Of a stretch of 64,000 nt of DNA, positions 21,985-33,066 are shown one piece after another (positions within the stretch are counted from its first letter, which is position 1; each line of letters begins with the position of its first letter). Origin of the DNA: Rhytidiadelphus loreus (taxonomy: Eukaryota > Streptophyta > Bryopsida > Hypnales > Hylocomiaceae). A program made the translations under genes and the position numbers. The notes beneath the pieces are model-generated. The model ran no database searches, was not told the origin of the DNA, and was given only the letters and a program-made list of their open reading frames with translations. Where the stretch lies: contig OX344763.1 in the NCBI GenBank assembly GCA_947034895.1, positions 73,427,093 to 73,491,092 on the forward strand, written 5' to 3'.

Positions 21985-24900
21985 TCAATAGATGCAAAAT
22001 TTAGTGCCCTAACGACCTCAACAAAACAAACGAATCCCTCATTGAAGGCGAGTACTGGGAGTTCAAGGATCTGGAAAGGATAGAGGCATGGGGATTCATT
22101 ATGATCCCTTTCAGAAACAACTTCTGCTTTGCGTACAAGTTCAAGAACATTCAAGTGTTTCTAAACCTCTCCATGGAAGAGATGGTGAAGGATTAGAAGT
22201 GGACGCCCATCCCGTGGTCAGAGTGAAGTGCATGACAACTATTATCACCGTGAAGATTGAAGACCAGTACCACTTTGCAATCTACCTCGACTCCCTTTGC
22301 ATTCCATATGTCATAACACCCCTCCTCCAAAGCCTAGAGCCAACACCATTCTGTGATGAAATAAAAGATTTGGAGAGAAAAATCGACAACAATGAGTGGC
22401 AGAATGTAGATGGCCCGCCCCTGAAGTGGAAGAAGCTCTGTAGTAAAATCCGCGCCTTGTTCAAAGACTTTGATCAACTAAAGGGGAAGCTAGCAATGCA
22501 GAGCGAGTTGAGCCGGCCAAGATCCATCACAGTGGACACCTCAAAACAAGGTGTGAGTCAAGGCTTGCGACTCAACAGCACGCAGGAATCTGGAGGCACT
22601 CGTGGGACCAGGAATTCAAAAAAGTCGGTAGAGAAAACACCGGAAAAGAAGAAAGGAAAGGAAAGTACGACCTCCTCTTCCGTGAAGATACCTCTAGCAA
22701 GGTCCTCAGAGGTATCTGATGTTGACCACTTGAATTACGCCGATGCGATGGCTCACATCCCCCATTCTCGCGCAACTGAAAGAAAGCCAGACTATGAAGA
22801 AGTGAGCAAGGTCTATAAGAAATTCTGGACCACTTGTGAGGACGCTTACATCTTCAAGCCCGATGATAAAAAAGAGATTGATATCTCTCAACTTGTCCCA
22901 CCTCCGGCAACGTTCAACATCCGTTCCAAGGAGGACCAAATTGTAGAGGATTTAGTAAACTGGCTACTAAATATGCCTGACAAGAGCACAAGACAAACGC
23001 TCTGCGTCATGCCCATTGGTCACTCCGCAAAACCCAAGGAGTGGGCAAAGATTGAGAAAGGTGACTTCTATATCATCAATGGGCAACATAGTGTTGCCAC
23101 CAGTAAGTGGATGATCGATGACACCAACAAGGTCGACCACGTGGAGAGGGAACATTTATGGAAATGGAAGTGCTTCGTGGTCTAGTCAAATGACGCAGAG
23201 AAGCTCAGGCTAATCTCTGCATTCTACAACAGGCCGAACCACTTCCAAGTTGCGCAGCCATCATGGCCAACTAATATCCTTGGAGCGCGGTCAGTATGGA
23301 AGGCTATGGAGAAGCCGAAGAATCCAACGCAGGCAGCGTCTGTCGGGACCAGCACGACTATAAGATGCATGGCTAAAGCGAGAAGGAATAGGGAGTGCTT
23401 CCAGGTATGTATGCAATTCAGCGTGATCCGTGTTGATGTGTTACATGTCGTTTAATAAAACATGCATTGTGAATTAAAATTTTGTTAGATGACCTTCACT
23501 AATAAATGTACTGTGTCTAAACCACAGGACTTCAAAAAAGTTGTCTTCCTGCAATTCTCAATGATTGACGTGAACAAGAACCTTCGAATCGCAAAGACAA
23601 AATCAAAGGAGGAGAAACTGAAGCTCACAAATGAGTTGAAGTTAATCATGTGGCACCAAAGGAAGTGTACAAGCTTTGGAGCGAAGTAATCACCGTGGCT
23701 GCATTTGGAGAGCTCATCAATCCTGATATGCAGAAGAAGTTCAATGCAAGGATAGGATGGAATCCAAATAACTACCTTCTCAATAGAGTATTCTTCAAAG
23801 CATCTGGGAAATCTGAGCTACAATGAACCGGCGACGCTCGCCAAGTACATGCTCAACCAGACTGGTGAGAAATGCACTTTAAAGTATCCGAAGGTGACGG
23901 TGAAGATCGTATCGTCTGTACTTGAAAGCTGCTATACCGCCAGGGAGTGGTCGGAGAGGCGGAAGCACAAGCATTTGGTGAAAAGAGAGCTTCACCAAAT
24001 TGATCCTGAACTTGGACTTATGAATGCCAAGAACAAAATCATCGTGGAGAATTGGAAAGCATTCAAGACGTTGCGAATGTTTTCCAGAGCCACGATGGAC
24101 GTGCTACTCGACAAACCTGGGGAGCTCTACTTTGGGAGAGCAAAATTGGTCATCCAGAAAAATAAGACTTGTGCTGAAATCTCCCACAGGCTTTCAAATT
24201 TTTCAACGTATTTCTTCACCACAAGAAAAAATTCGAGAAGCCCACGACCAAAGGTTACTACTGATCCTATGTTGAGAGCTCTAATCTTTTCATGGAGTGG
24301 CCAGCAAGATCATGGACTCCAGAAACCACAAAGAGAATGACGCTGGGCGTGATTGACTTCATTCAAGACCTTGCCCGGAGTGAAGAACAAGGAGACCTCG
24401 ACTATGGACAACCCTTACTTCAAAGAAGTAATGTTGTTCCTCCGCAAGAAGAAGGACTTGGCACTTCACGATGTCCCCTCCTGGCTTTTCATTTGCAAAG
24501 ATGAAAAAGAGCAAGCGTAGGTCCTAAATTTTGTGGAGTCAGATAAGATCCTCAAGTCTTTCTCCGTGGACTACTCCATGTACTCGGCAAGCAAGAATGA
24601 CCACTTGGGAGATATTTTGGTGTCGAATAAGCCATTGAAGGTTCTGCTAGTGTTTCTCCAGAATCCCAGCAATGTAAGTGCAGTGGCGATTCCTAACGAG
24701 TTTGAGTGCCCGGAGACTAGTCGGTACACGAAGGCGCGTGTGTACAGCAAACTCGAATACCGACTCCACAGCTTGGAGTTGCACATGGAGTTTTATTTGT
24801 GGCTTGTCAGGAATTTTTGCGCTCCAGGAGGTTGTATCTTCTCCGGTTTTGTGGGAGGAAAGCTTACTTGCGCTGTAGTGATATGTCCCTTCATTGCCAA

Positions 24901-26051
24901 TCAGCATGACTCGCGCTCATGTGCAATCTGTTTGTATTGATACTTGGATATTTGTTAATGTCTAGATTTCACGCAACGGTTGATTCAGCTCAGGTCACGC
25001 TAAACTGCAGTAATGTTTATTTTTATTCTGGTTTGCTATTTTGCAGATGTCATCTATAGACGTTTACGTTGTTGGATACTCGGTGGAATCCGCTGATTGG
25101 GAGAAAATTTGTTTGAAGCCATACATGTTGGACAAGGCAGATTTTCTTGAGACTAGGTACCCCATCAAAAGTGGTGCAGGTCCCAGTTCTTCCTCAAAGC
25201 AAAAATTGAAATCGAGTCAAGAATCACTAGGCAAAAAGAAGTTGGTTCCAATCTATGATGATGTGGAGGACCTTTCCACTGACGATGAAGAGGGCGACAA
25301 TATGGAGGTCAACAATGAAGAAGTGGGCATTGATGAGATGCCCACACCAACAAGACGATCCATCGACGTGCCAGGGTCATCAACTTCATCCATGCTTCCG
25401 CCCTTGTCACGGACCGAGGACACCCACACCTATTGGCCAGCCAGAGAAGAAGAGGAAGACGGACACCATCACCAGTGTCGTCAAGCAGTTGGCTGACATT
25501 CAAAGGACGACAGCACAGTCATTGGCGGCTATGCAGAGGCAGACCAAGTTGGCGCAGAAGCAAACAAAGCTAGCGTTGGCTCAAATGAGAGCCGACAACG
25601 CAAACGAGCGAATGCTCAACATGGAACTGCACCAACGCATTCCAACACGGATTGGATGAAGGACAAGTCCCAGAAGAATAGGGAGCTCATGGAGTTGTTG
25701 ATGGGGAGGGTTGGAATCCAGCATGTTGCTGAACTGCAGCCTTCGACACAATCGCCACCGTTGATGCTTCAAGGCCAGCCATGGAGCTCCAACATCAGCA
25801 ATGCCTCCAGCCCTGTGCATTCGGAGAATGCACCTCCACCTCTTCCTTGTGCCAATCCTGTCCTGGTTCCACTCCCACTAGCAGAAGAAGCTCTAGACTC
25901 CATTGAACGGAGTGCTGTCGACACCAGCGAGAGAGACACCGCCATGGAAGATGTTGAAATTGGGCACAACCTGCCAATCAATGCTTCTGAGCTGGCTCAA
26001 GCTGGTGCTGACCAACCCAACAAAGAACCACCTACAGGTTGTGTCCAATGA
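21985..26051 (+). pseudogene. ParB-like domain gene, decayed, with introns
   Basis: Fragments in changing frames make one gene. About 22030-22195 encodes YWEFKDLERIEAWGF and FRNNFCFAYKF. 22200-23395 carries a ParB/sulfiredoxin-like signature FYIINGQHSVATSK (about 23066-23110), then a TAG at 23183 where TGG (Trp) would fit, then SNDAEKLRLISAFYNR. An intron begins at 23404 (GTATGT). 23530-24900 continues through several frameshifts and ends with CAPGGCIFSGFVGGKLTCA, which only loosely resembles a methylase glycine motif. A second intron ends at about 25047 (TTTTGCAG), and the last exon (25048-26051) is acidic with a Gln/Lys-rich helix. ParB-like folds bind or cut DNA; here no full protein can be made. 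Confidence 0.6.
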
Positions 26052-26377
26052 CCATTCAGTGTCCTTTGTATAGTTTCAGCGCGACTCACGTTGAACTATA
26101 TTGCAGTGTTTGGGCTAGAGATTTAATTATAGATACAACATGCCTTTTCTAGGTCGGAGCTCCACTTCGAGTGGAAGGAATAGTTTTGTAAAATGCAGGA
26201 ACAATTTTGTAAAAGAAAACTCATTTCATGAAATTGTAATATATGGATTTCTCATGGAGATTGTTTTTCTTCATTCTTGAATCGTAGGTCTTTTGAATCT
26301 CAAATGCTTACTTGAAAAAGGACCTTCTATCGTCGCACATTTTCTTCCACCAATGCCTTTGCTAGGGTTGACAGGGT
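26052..26377. other. Flank between ParB-like pseudogene and array B1
   Basis: About 325 bp, AT-rich. It contains one more copy of the semi-palindromic word at 26077-26098 (TTTCAGCGCGACTCACGTT). No gene is seen. Confidence 0.5.
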
Positions 26378-26833
26378 GTCCGGACGTCCAGAGTCCGCGA
26401 ACGCTGACCCCAGGACGTCTTTTGACATACCTGGCGGTAGATGGCGTCCGACCGCTGGACGAGCGGACGGCCGATTCTTCTGACGGAACACGAGCGGACG
26501 GGCCGACGGTACAGAAGTGGACGCCCCGTCGGGTCAGAAGCGGACGGCCCGACGGAACAGGAGCGAACGGGCCGACGGTACAGGAGCAGACGGCCCGACG
26601 GAGGAGGAGCGGACAGGCCAACGGGGCAAGAGCGGACGGCCCGACGGGGTAGGAGCAGATGGCCCAACGGAACAGGGGCGGACTGGCGACCGAATGTCCG
26701 TCTGCCCGTCGGGGGCCCGTCCGCTTTGGACGGTGACCGTGCGATGTGACGGACGCCGATTTTCCACCGTTCGATCTTGCCGTCCGCATGTGTGCCGTCC
26801 GATGCTCCCATACGTGGATTCATGCCGTCCGAC
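26378..26833 (+). repeat. Type B GC-rich array B1 upstream of W2
   Basis: Irregular tandem units built on GCGGACGGCCCGACGGNAC and its inverse, roughly 20-25 bp apart. The last part carries GCCGTCCGCATGTGTGCCGTC. Half-sites CGGACGG and CCGTCCG make it rich in inverted repeats. Long frames on both strands across it are artefacts. Confidence 0.85.
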
Positions 26834-26835
26834 TG

Positions 26836-26844
26836 CATAAATAG
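26836..26844 (+). promoter_or_regulatory. TATA box of W2
   Basis: CATAAATAG directly at the edge of array B1, about 170 bp before the W2 ATG. The same array-edge TATA arrangement is seen before K2 and W3. Confidence 0.55.
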
Positions 26845-27009
26845 CGGAGAGCACGGCTTATTTTGCCACAATCGTTTCCCTTGCGGAGTGGGTGATCTAG
26901 TGCCTAAGGCTCGTGCGCCTCTTCCGTTTTGGTGTGCAAATGATTGTGATCGAACCCTAAATTGTTTCAAGTGTAAGTGCGAATCATTAATCATTTAAGC
27001 AAGCTTATC

Positions 27010-28110
27010 ATGCCTCGCGATAACAAATCGAAGTCTAGTAAGAAGGGCAAATCCCAAGACATAAATTGGGATGATTGGGACAACCAAATGTGTGTAGCTG
27101 AACCGGGATGGGAAGAAGAACCCAAAAAAACTTGGAACTGCACAACGTGCAAGAAGTACATCAAAATGACGCACCTCTCCAAAATATGGTCCAGAGAACG
27201 CGCAGAGGTGCAAGTTCGTCGTTGGGAAGGACAAATTTCCACATGCCAAAGCAAAAACTTTGTTCATCGATACGAGGAAGTAACACGTTCAGCTCAAATA
27301 CGGGACTCCAAACCGAATTTAATGAACTATTCCAACATGAGCATGGTTTGGGCGGAGATTGTACTCCACAAAGATGTAGATTGGCGCACAATTTACGGAA
27401 AAGATGTTACCCACTTGAATCGCAGTGATGCGGTACTTTATACCAGTTGGATTGGGCCGAGCGATTGCATGCCAGAGTGGTCTAATCGAGGCCAGTTTGG
27501 ATTTCCACCGGTTGTATTGCCGGATGCAGAAGATGAATGGTCAGGTGATGATGATGAGAAAGACACTCCAACACCCGCGAGGATGGAAGAGAGGCACGAG
27601 CGTACAGAAGATCGGGAGGACATTCAATATCAACAAGAAATGCGAGAGGCAATGCAAAGAAGCCTAGAGGACCGTGGTCGACAATATGGCCATTATGGGG
27701 TGTACAGACCCGATCGTGGTGCATATGGCTCGCAAGATACGCGAAGTATTTCATACTACGATAATGACCCTCAAGGGGGGTATCACAGCTCAAGGACAAG
27801 CCACGGAACCACGCATCATTTTGAAGGTAACTAGGGAGGCTCCCAATACAACTTTACGTCTACTGGAGGTGGTTCTCATGAACCTCAAGGAGGCCCTTCT
27901 TATGGCAGTTCAACTCAAGGAGCATCTACTCACAATGATTCAATTCCTCCTCCAACTTTTGGAGGTCCATACCAAGGACATTATGGACAAGCAAGTGGGC
28001 AAAACAGATATGGAGACGACTATTATGGCGGTGGACCATTTCTCAATGTTTATAGGTCTACTAATACAAGCCCAAGCCAAAAAGATGACACCGAACCAGA
28101 ATCTGAGTGA
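27010..28110 (+). pseudogene. W-domain protein W2 with UIM-like motif, one in-frame TAG
   Basis: ATG at 27010. The W domain (about 34-135) is the most diverged: TCKKYIKMTHLSKIW, NFVHRYEEV, MVWAEIVLHKDVDWRTI. An acidic linker follows, then REAMQRSLEDR (A214, S218), which fits the core of a ubiquitin-interacting motif. The C-terminal part is Gly/Tyr/Gln/Ser-rich and probably disordered. The frame is broken by TAG at 27832-27834, then continues with the same Gly/Tyr-rich composition (GGSQYNF and GGPYQGHYGQ) to TGA at 28108-28110. CAG to TAG would explain the stop. Alternatives are a true terminus at 27834, or an intron at the GTAACT just upstream. It is convergent with K2. Confidence 0.6.
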
Positions 28111-29142
28111 AGTAGATTGGACTATTGGACTATTGGACATTTGTAAGATTGTAGTTGTTGTCTCACAATACAATCAAGTGATTGTAAATTTGTAATCTCT
28201 TGCCACATAATATAGAAAGTGACAAGCACGGTACAAAGATGTTGGCTCTTAACAAATAGTATTTTCCTATTTGTAAATTATGAATAAAATATATTGTAAT
28301 TAAGCCCTAAAGCCCTATGGATGTTTTTAGAAAAATGGATTTGTTCGGACCACTTCTACGGTATATACCGTAGAAAAACATCAACATCAGTTTCTGGGGG
28401 GAATTTAAATAAAGTATATTGGACATAACTTATTTTAGAGCATGGCGCCAAAATTTCAAAAATTTTGACTGCATGAATTGAAAGATATGGCATGATAAGC
28501 ACTGCATTTGTAATTGAGAACGCCTTTAATCTCAGACAAAATTTCAGTAAAGAATTTTTTACAAATTAAACTCTGCAATTTCGGTTTAATTTACAAGACC
28601 ACAACCTAATTATGCTTTGGAATTTTAATTTCATTTAGGGTTCTAGAATAATGAACGGAAAATTGATTCAAGGAGTTTGGCACTTAAGCTTCTCCTAAAC
28701 AAAATCAACTTCGCAAAACAACATATTGTATAATTGTATTATTTCAATACAAATGGTGTTGTTACTTTGTTGCCCCCCAATGAAAATTTGGGGGATTCTC
28801 TTGCATGTGCCATGTACATTTACACGATAGATCATACAATTTAGCACACCACCTTGCCAACCTAGGTGGCTAGGTACCCAACAATCCAACATCAATGATA
28901 CATCAAGAAGAAGAACTCCAAGTCTACATTTCTCATCCACCCAGAAAAGATGTTTTGTATTTAAATAGTTTGTGTTCCGAAAAATACAAAATGTTCAAAA
29001 TGGAAAGCCAATTTCACATATATTGGCATACATTGATGGTGTATATATAGTCTATAGTTAGCACACATAGTAACGTACATCCTCACTGATACATTTATCG
29101 ATTACTTCTATAATCTATAGTACTATGTAGCACACTCATATA
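28111..29142. other. Convergent 3' region between W2 and K2
   Basis: AT-rich. It contains a perfect 22-bp palindrome at 28354-28375 with core TACGGTATATACCGTA. No gene is supported. The short minus-strand frame at 28695-28940 has no recognisable motif. Confidence 0.5.
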
Positions 29143-30627
29143 TTAATATGAGTGACGGAAGTGGTCATCTGGAATAGGCCAATTGTAAGAATTAGTAAAT
29201 CGTTGGATGATTTCGGAAAAACTTCCGCGCTCCGCAATCACTGATCCGCAAAGGCGATCCAAGTAGAGGTGAAATACCCTTGCCAAATCGTGGTGGCTAA
29301 ACCTCGTATGTCCTTCATTTTCACGATGAAGCGATGTGTAGGCCTCTGACATGCATAGTTTGTTGATCCATTGAGCTATTCGACCAACGGCATATTCCTC
29401 CGATTTACGTGACAAAGTTGGAATCATTTCCAAATCCGCATCTTTGCGGTGCACGTATGCAATTGAAGGGTCCACCCACCACCTTCGGTTCAAAGTTGCA
29501 TCCCGATCTGCCGTGGATGTGAACGTATACAATGACTTCATTGGTTCAGTACGAACCGTAGACATGCCCCAATCGCAAACTCCAATGTAAACACGTGATT
29601 CATCCTCAGGAAAGTGAAACATGATATTGTCGGGAGAAATATCATTGTATAGATGACCCGCATTGTGGACCGCATTCATGATATGCACCAATGCCCATGC
29701 CAACTCGATGCGCTTCTTTCTCCATCGACCAAGACGGAAAGCTTGAATCACCTCTTCGGGCGTTGGTCGTGAATAAGACAATCGAATGGCAATGTTATCT
29801 GGATAATCATTATCGAGAATCAACATTTGCCACAATGTACCACCATTCCACCAATATGCATACCCTTCATTGTTTGTTGCATGGACAGCGGCAAATCGAA
29901 TAACTCCGTCATGTGGAATCCTCACTGCCATTGATTCGTTTTGGTGCTCCAACTTCGCAAGTTGAGGACGAATCCATTGTTGATGAGATATCTTTGCAGC
30001 AAATTCCCAAAATGTGGGAATCTCATGACATCCTTCAATTCGAACCCTGCGAATTGTTGCGTATCCGCCCTTCAAGATTTTGTCATCTTGTAGAATCACC
30101 CTTGCTGTGTCTGGTAGTGCTATGAGATGTCGTCGTCCACGTTGCAATTCTACATCTCCTTCATCCGAAGTCCACCAACCCAATGACCCTCGCCGATTGC
30201 GTCTCTTTGCAAACGGAGCGCAACGACGAACAAACAAGTCAGCTTTGAGAATGACTTGTTCAAAGCTTTCATCACTTGCACGGTGTTCCCTCCCGTATTT
30301 TTCTAGGATCATCTTCGCATTCCACAATGCGTCTTGCACCCTGTTCTTTAGAAATTGTTGGAAGCCTTTCTTCTCCATTTCATGAATCCATTCTGGAACG
30401 TTTAGAGCATCCGTGAACTTCTGTGTCATATCCATCTTGAATTTGTCTACACATTCCTCTTGGTATCTCACATATTTAGTGTCAAGAGACACTGTAGTTT
30501 CCGCCTCATAAAACTTCACAATGTATTCAATCAAGAATGCTTTGCAAGCATTGGAAGGAAGTTCACGTGCTGAGTCAATATCGGGCACCACATTCTTCCC
30601 CTTCGCCGCTCTCTTCGGTCTCGGCAT
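29143..30627 (-). CDS. Kinase-like protein K2 (WWNGG family)
   Basis: 494 residues, intact from ATG. The N-terminal region is shorter than in K1 and K3 and starts with a basic stretch (PRPKRAAKGK). The kinase-like domain has GGYATIRRV (about 187), K212 in FAAK, WWNGG, YNDISPDN (D329; the usual His is Tyr327), DWG (D352) and WWVDPS where K1 has WWVAPE. The lysine and both catalytic aspartates remain, but the HRD histidine and the APE glutamate are lost. It may be a weak kinase or a pseudokinase. The upstream module is a type B array with a TATA box, unlike K1 and K3. Confidence 0.75.
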   Translation of the reverse strand: MPRPKRAAKGKNVVPDIDSARELPSNACKAFLIEYIVKFYEAETTVSLDTKYVRYQEECVDKFKMDMTQKFTDALNVPEWIHEMEKKGFQQFLKNRVQDALWNAKMILEKYGREHRASDESFEQVILKADLFVRRCAPFAKRRNRRGSLGWWTSDEGDVELQRGRRHLIALPDTARVILQDDKILKGGYATIRRVRIEGCHEIPTFWEFAAKISHQQWIRPQLAKLEHQNESMAVRIPHDGVIRFAAVHATNNEGYAYWWNGGTLWQMLILDNDYPDNIAIRLSYSRPTPEEVIQAFRLGRWRKKRIELAWALVHIMNAVHNAGHLYNDISPDNIMFHFPEDESRVYIGVCDWGMSTVRTEPMKSLYTFTSTADRDATLNRRWWVDPSIAYVHRKDADLEMIPTLSRKSEEYAVGRIAQWINKLCMSEAYTSLHRENEGHTRFSHHDLARVFHLYLDRLCGSVIAERGSFSEIIQRFTNSYNWPIPDDHFRHSY

Positions 30628-30825
30628 CGTAGAAAGTATTAATTTTTAGTCCCAATTTAATTCATAAAAAATTACAGTGCACCAAGTACACATAAACTAG
30701 AAAAAACGGGCAAAATATAGGCCCCCAAAACCCACCTCCTACCTTCCCAACGAAAGGAGCCAATGGAGGATAAACCACCAAGCTCTCCGCTCTCTCTTGC
30801 AAAGCACAAGGGGGAAGGCAAAAGT

Positions 30826-31075
30826 GAGAGCGGACGGGCCGTCCGCACCGCCTTATATGAGGCGGACGGCCTCGAGGTCCGCACGAGCGGACGGACCCTA
30901 AAGCGGACGGCCAACGGTCCGCCTCACTTCGGCTGTCCGATGAAACGCACGGATCGGCAGTCCGCTTCATCGGACGGCCAGAACAGACCGCCCAGCCGGA
31001 CGCCGACTCCGCGACGCGGACGGCGGCTCCGACGGGCGGACGGCGGGGTCCGCCTAGGCGGACGGGGGTGGGATT
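30826..31075 (-). repeat. Type B array B2 upstream of K2
   Basis: Units of GCGGACGGCC, GAGCGGACGGACC and GGCGGACGGCGG with interleaved GTCCGC half-sites, upstream of minus-strand K2. It is less regular than B1 or B3. Confidence 0.8.
30851..30859 (-). promoter_or_regulatory. TATA box of K2
   Basis: CATATAAGG on the minus strand, inside the gene-proximal end of array B2, about 225 bp before the K2 ATG. It is framed by GCCGCCT/AGGCGG-type inverted half-sites. Confidence 0.55.
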
Positions 31076-32454
31076 TTGAAGTGCATCCCGCCCAAATTCA
31101 TCATTACGGCCTTAGGGGTCTTTGAATCCTTGATGTCACCAGCTGGCTGGCCCTCCGGTTCAATTTCATTTTTAATGTGGTTCCTTTGTGCCAATGGCGC
31201 TGGGATTTCATTTGATCTAAAAATTAAAAAATAAATAGAAAAAAGGATGTGTGAATTTAGGAATTATCTAAAAAATTCACATATTTTTGTATGTTGTTTT
31301 TACGTGCATGCATTGAGTTTATAATTTTCTCTTATTTTCTAGGGATGCAATTGAATTTCCTATGATATAAATTTTTGAATGAAATGAAGAATTGAACACA
31401 TGGTAATTTAATTCTACTTATTTGAACTTCGAGAAAAAACTTAAAGCTTCTCATTGTCCAAATGAAGCTACGAGGTTTGTTTCTTGTATGTCAACACCTC
31501 ATAAAATGGTCATTTCAAAACCAAAGACAAAAATTCTTTTAAATGGTATTTTACATGAAGGGGATATTAGGGGCTTGCAAAGGTTTTGATACTCTAGCAT
31601 GAAAACATGTGGAAGTAGATTTCTAGAAGTCTCCCCCCCACCCTCCCTTTGAGTTGAATGAATTTATTGATTTCCAATGTATTGATTTCCATTCTTTAAA
31701 GAATCATAAGGTGCCAAAATATTAGCGCCAATTATATCAAGTTAAATTAATTCTAGTATGAAATTATAACTTGCTCAATCACTAGGGTGGGACAACGTAC
31801 TATGAAAATAGTGCATACACTTGTCTTCTTATAACCTCACAAGTTCATGTGCACCCTACTAGGCATTCAAGCAAATTTTTTAAAGTCTAAACATCTACAT
31901 GGTTAGGAAATGCAAGGACAAATGTTTCTTTCGTTGTGGATACTAAAAGGCCATTTTTTTTTTTCATACGTACAACACACTTTGAATGGCTTGGGCACTC
32001 AAACCTCTAAAAGATTTGATCCATTGGAAAATTAATCAACTTTGAATATGACATGAATTGTTTGCAATTCAATAACTCCTTTCCATTTTGTTATTAGTTC
32101 TATTTGGAATTTTGGGGGGCATATTTGTTTATCCAAAATCAAAGACAAAGGATTGTGATTGTCACCCCCATTTGGACAACGAAAGGCCTAAACCCTATAC
32201 CCTAAACCCTAACAAGGGTTTGGAGGCGTTGCATTAGTCAAAATACTACCTTTGAGTCGGTGGATTGCCTTGACATTTATGAAAACCAAGTCAATGCTTC
32301 GAACATTGAAACATTCCTTCATCAATGAGCACCCGGTACTAGTACAACGTCTCTACATTCCCAAATGAAAGAATCCTATGCTTCTGGAAATCAGGAGAGG
32401 ACTAGAGGACTCAAGAGGGTGAAAACAAGGCCCAAACTCCCCAAGTGTGCTTGG
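31076..32454. other. Intergenic region between arrays B2 and B3
   Basis: AT-rich; no gene supported. A short interstitial telomere-type stretch (CCTAAACCC repeats with interruptions) lies at about 32187-32212. Confidence 0.5.
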
Positions 32455-32850
32455 GCGGACCTCGGGGAGGGAAGGGCGGACGGACCCGTCGGAAATGCAG
32501 ACGGACCCGTCGGAAATGCAGACGGACCCGTCGGAATGGCGGACGGCAACGTCGGAAATGTGGACGGACCCGTCGGAAATGTGGACGGACCCGTCGGAGC
32601 AGGCGGACGGCGGCTCCAACAGGCGGACGGCGACTTCGACGGGCGGACGGAAGCGTCGGAATCGCGGACGGGGGGCAGCAGGCAGACGGCGGCGGCGGGA
32701 AGGCGAACAGCAGCGTCGGATTTGGAGATGGATGGGCCGTCCGATTGAGCGGACGTTCGGGTCCGCTTTGCATTGGTCGGGGGAGGTTCGGTGGCGGACG
32801 ATCTTAGGTTTGGTTTCGGACGGCTATAAGGGCGGACGGCCTTCTTGTTT
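32455..32850 (+). repeat. Type B array B3 upstream of W3
   Basis: Starts with regular 21-bp units (GACGGACCCGTCGGAAATGC) at about 32475-32600, then less regular GGCGGACGGCGGC variants. Each regular unit contains the inverted pair CGGAC and GTCGG. The frames across it (TDPSEMQTDPSE-like) are artefacts of the 21-bp period. Confidence 0.85.
32824..32830 (+). promoter_or_regulatory. TATA box of W3
   Basis: CTATAAG within the last units of array B3, followed by GGCGGACGGCC and a TTCTCACTTCCCT leader. The K2 leader has a similar CTCTCACTTTTGCC. It lies about 240 bp before the W3 ATG. Confidence 0.55.
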
Positions 32851-33066
32851 TTTCTCACTTCCCTCTCCTTCCTAGGACTCACAACCGTGTTGGATGTGCT
32901 ACTGTTGCTTCATTGTGCCAGTTGCTCCTACATGGTGGAGAGGTGGGGTCATTCATCTATCATTATTGGTTCACATACAAACATTCATTGAAACTTGGGT
33001 GGATTGAAGACACATACTTTTGGTGACTATTTAAATTCAATTGGGGACAAGTTCAAGTTGACAACC

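Noticed and set aside
24800..24880. Definite DNA methyltransferase domain
   Set aside because: Only a loose glycine motif is visible, there is no catalytic DPPY/NPPY-type motif, and the region is frameshifted.
19736..26051. LTR retrotransposon
   Set aside because: No reverse transcriptase, integrase or protease motif and no pair of long terminal repeats was found. The coding remnants fit a ParB-like intron-containing gene.
26271..26854. Long overlapping frames over array B1 (and B2-B5)
   Set aside because: Four or more frames are open simultaneously on both strands over CGGACGG repeats, which is a base-composition and period effect, not coding.
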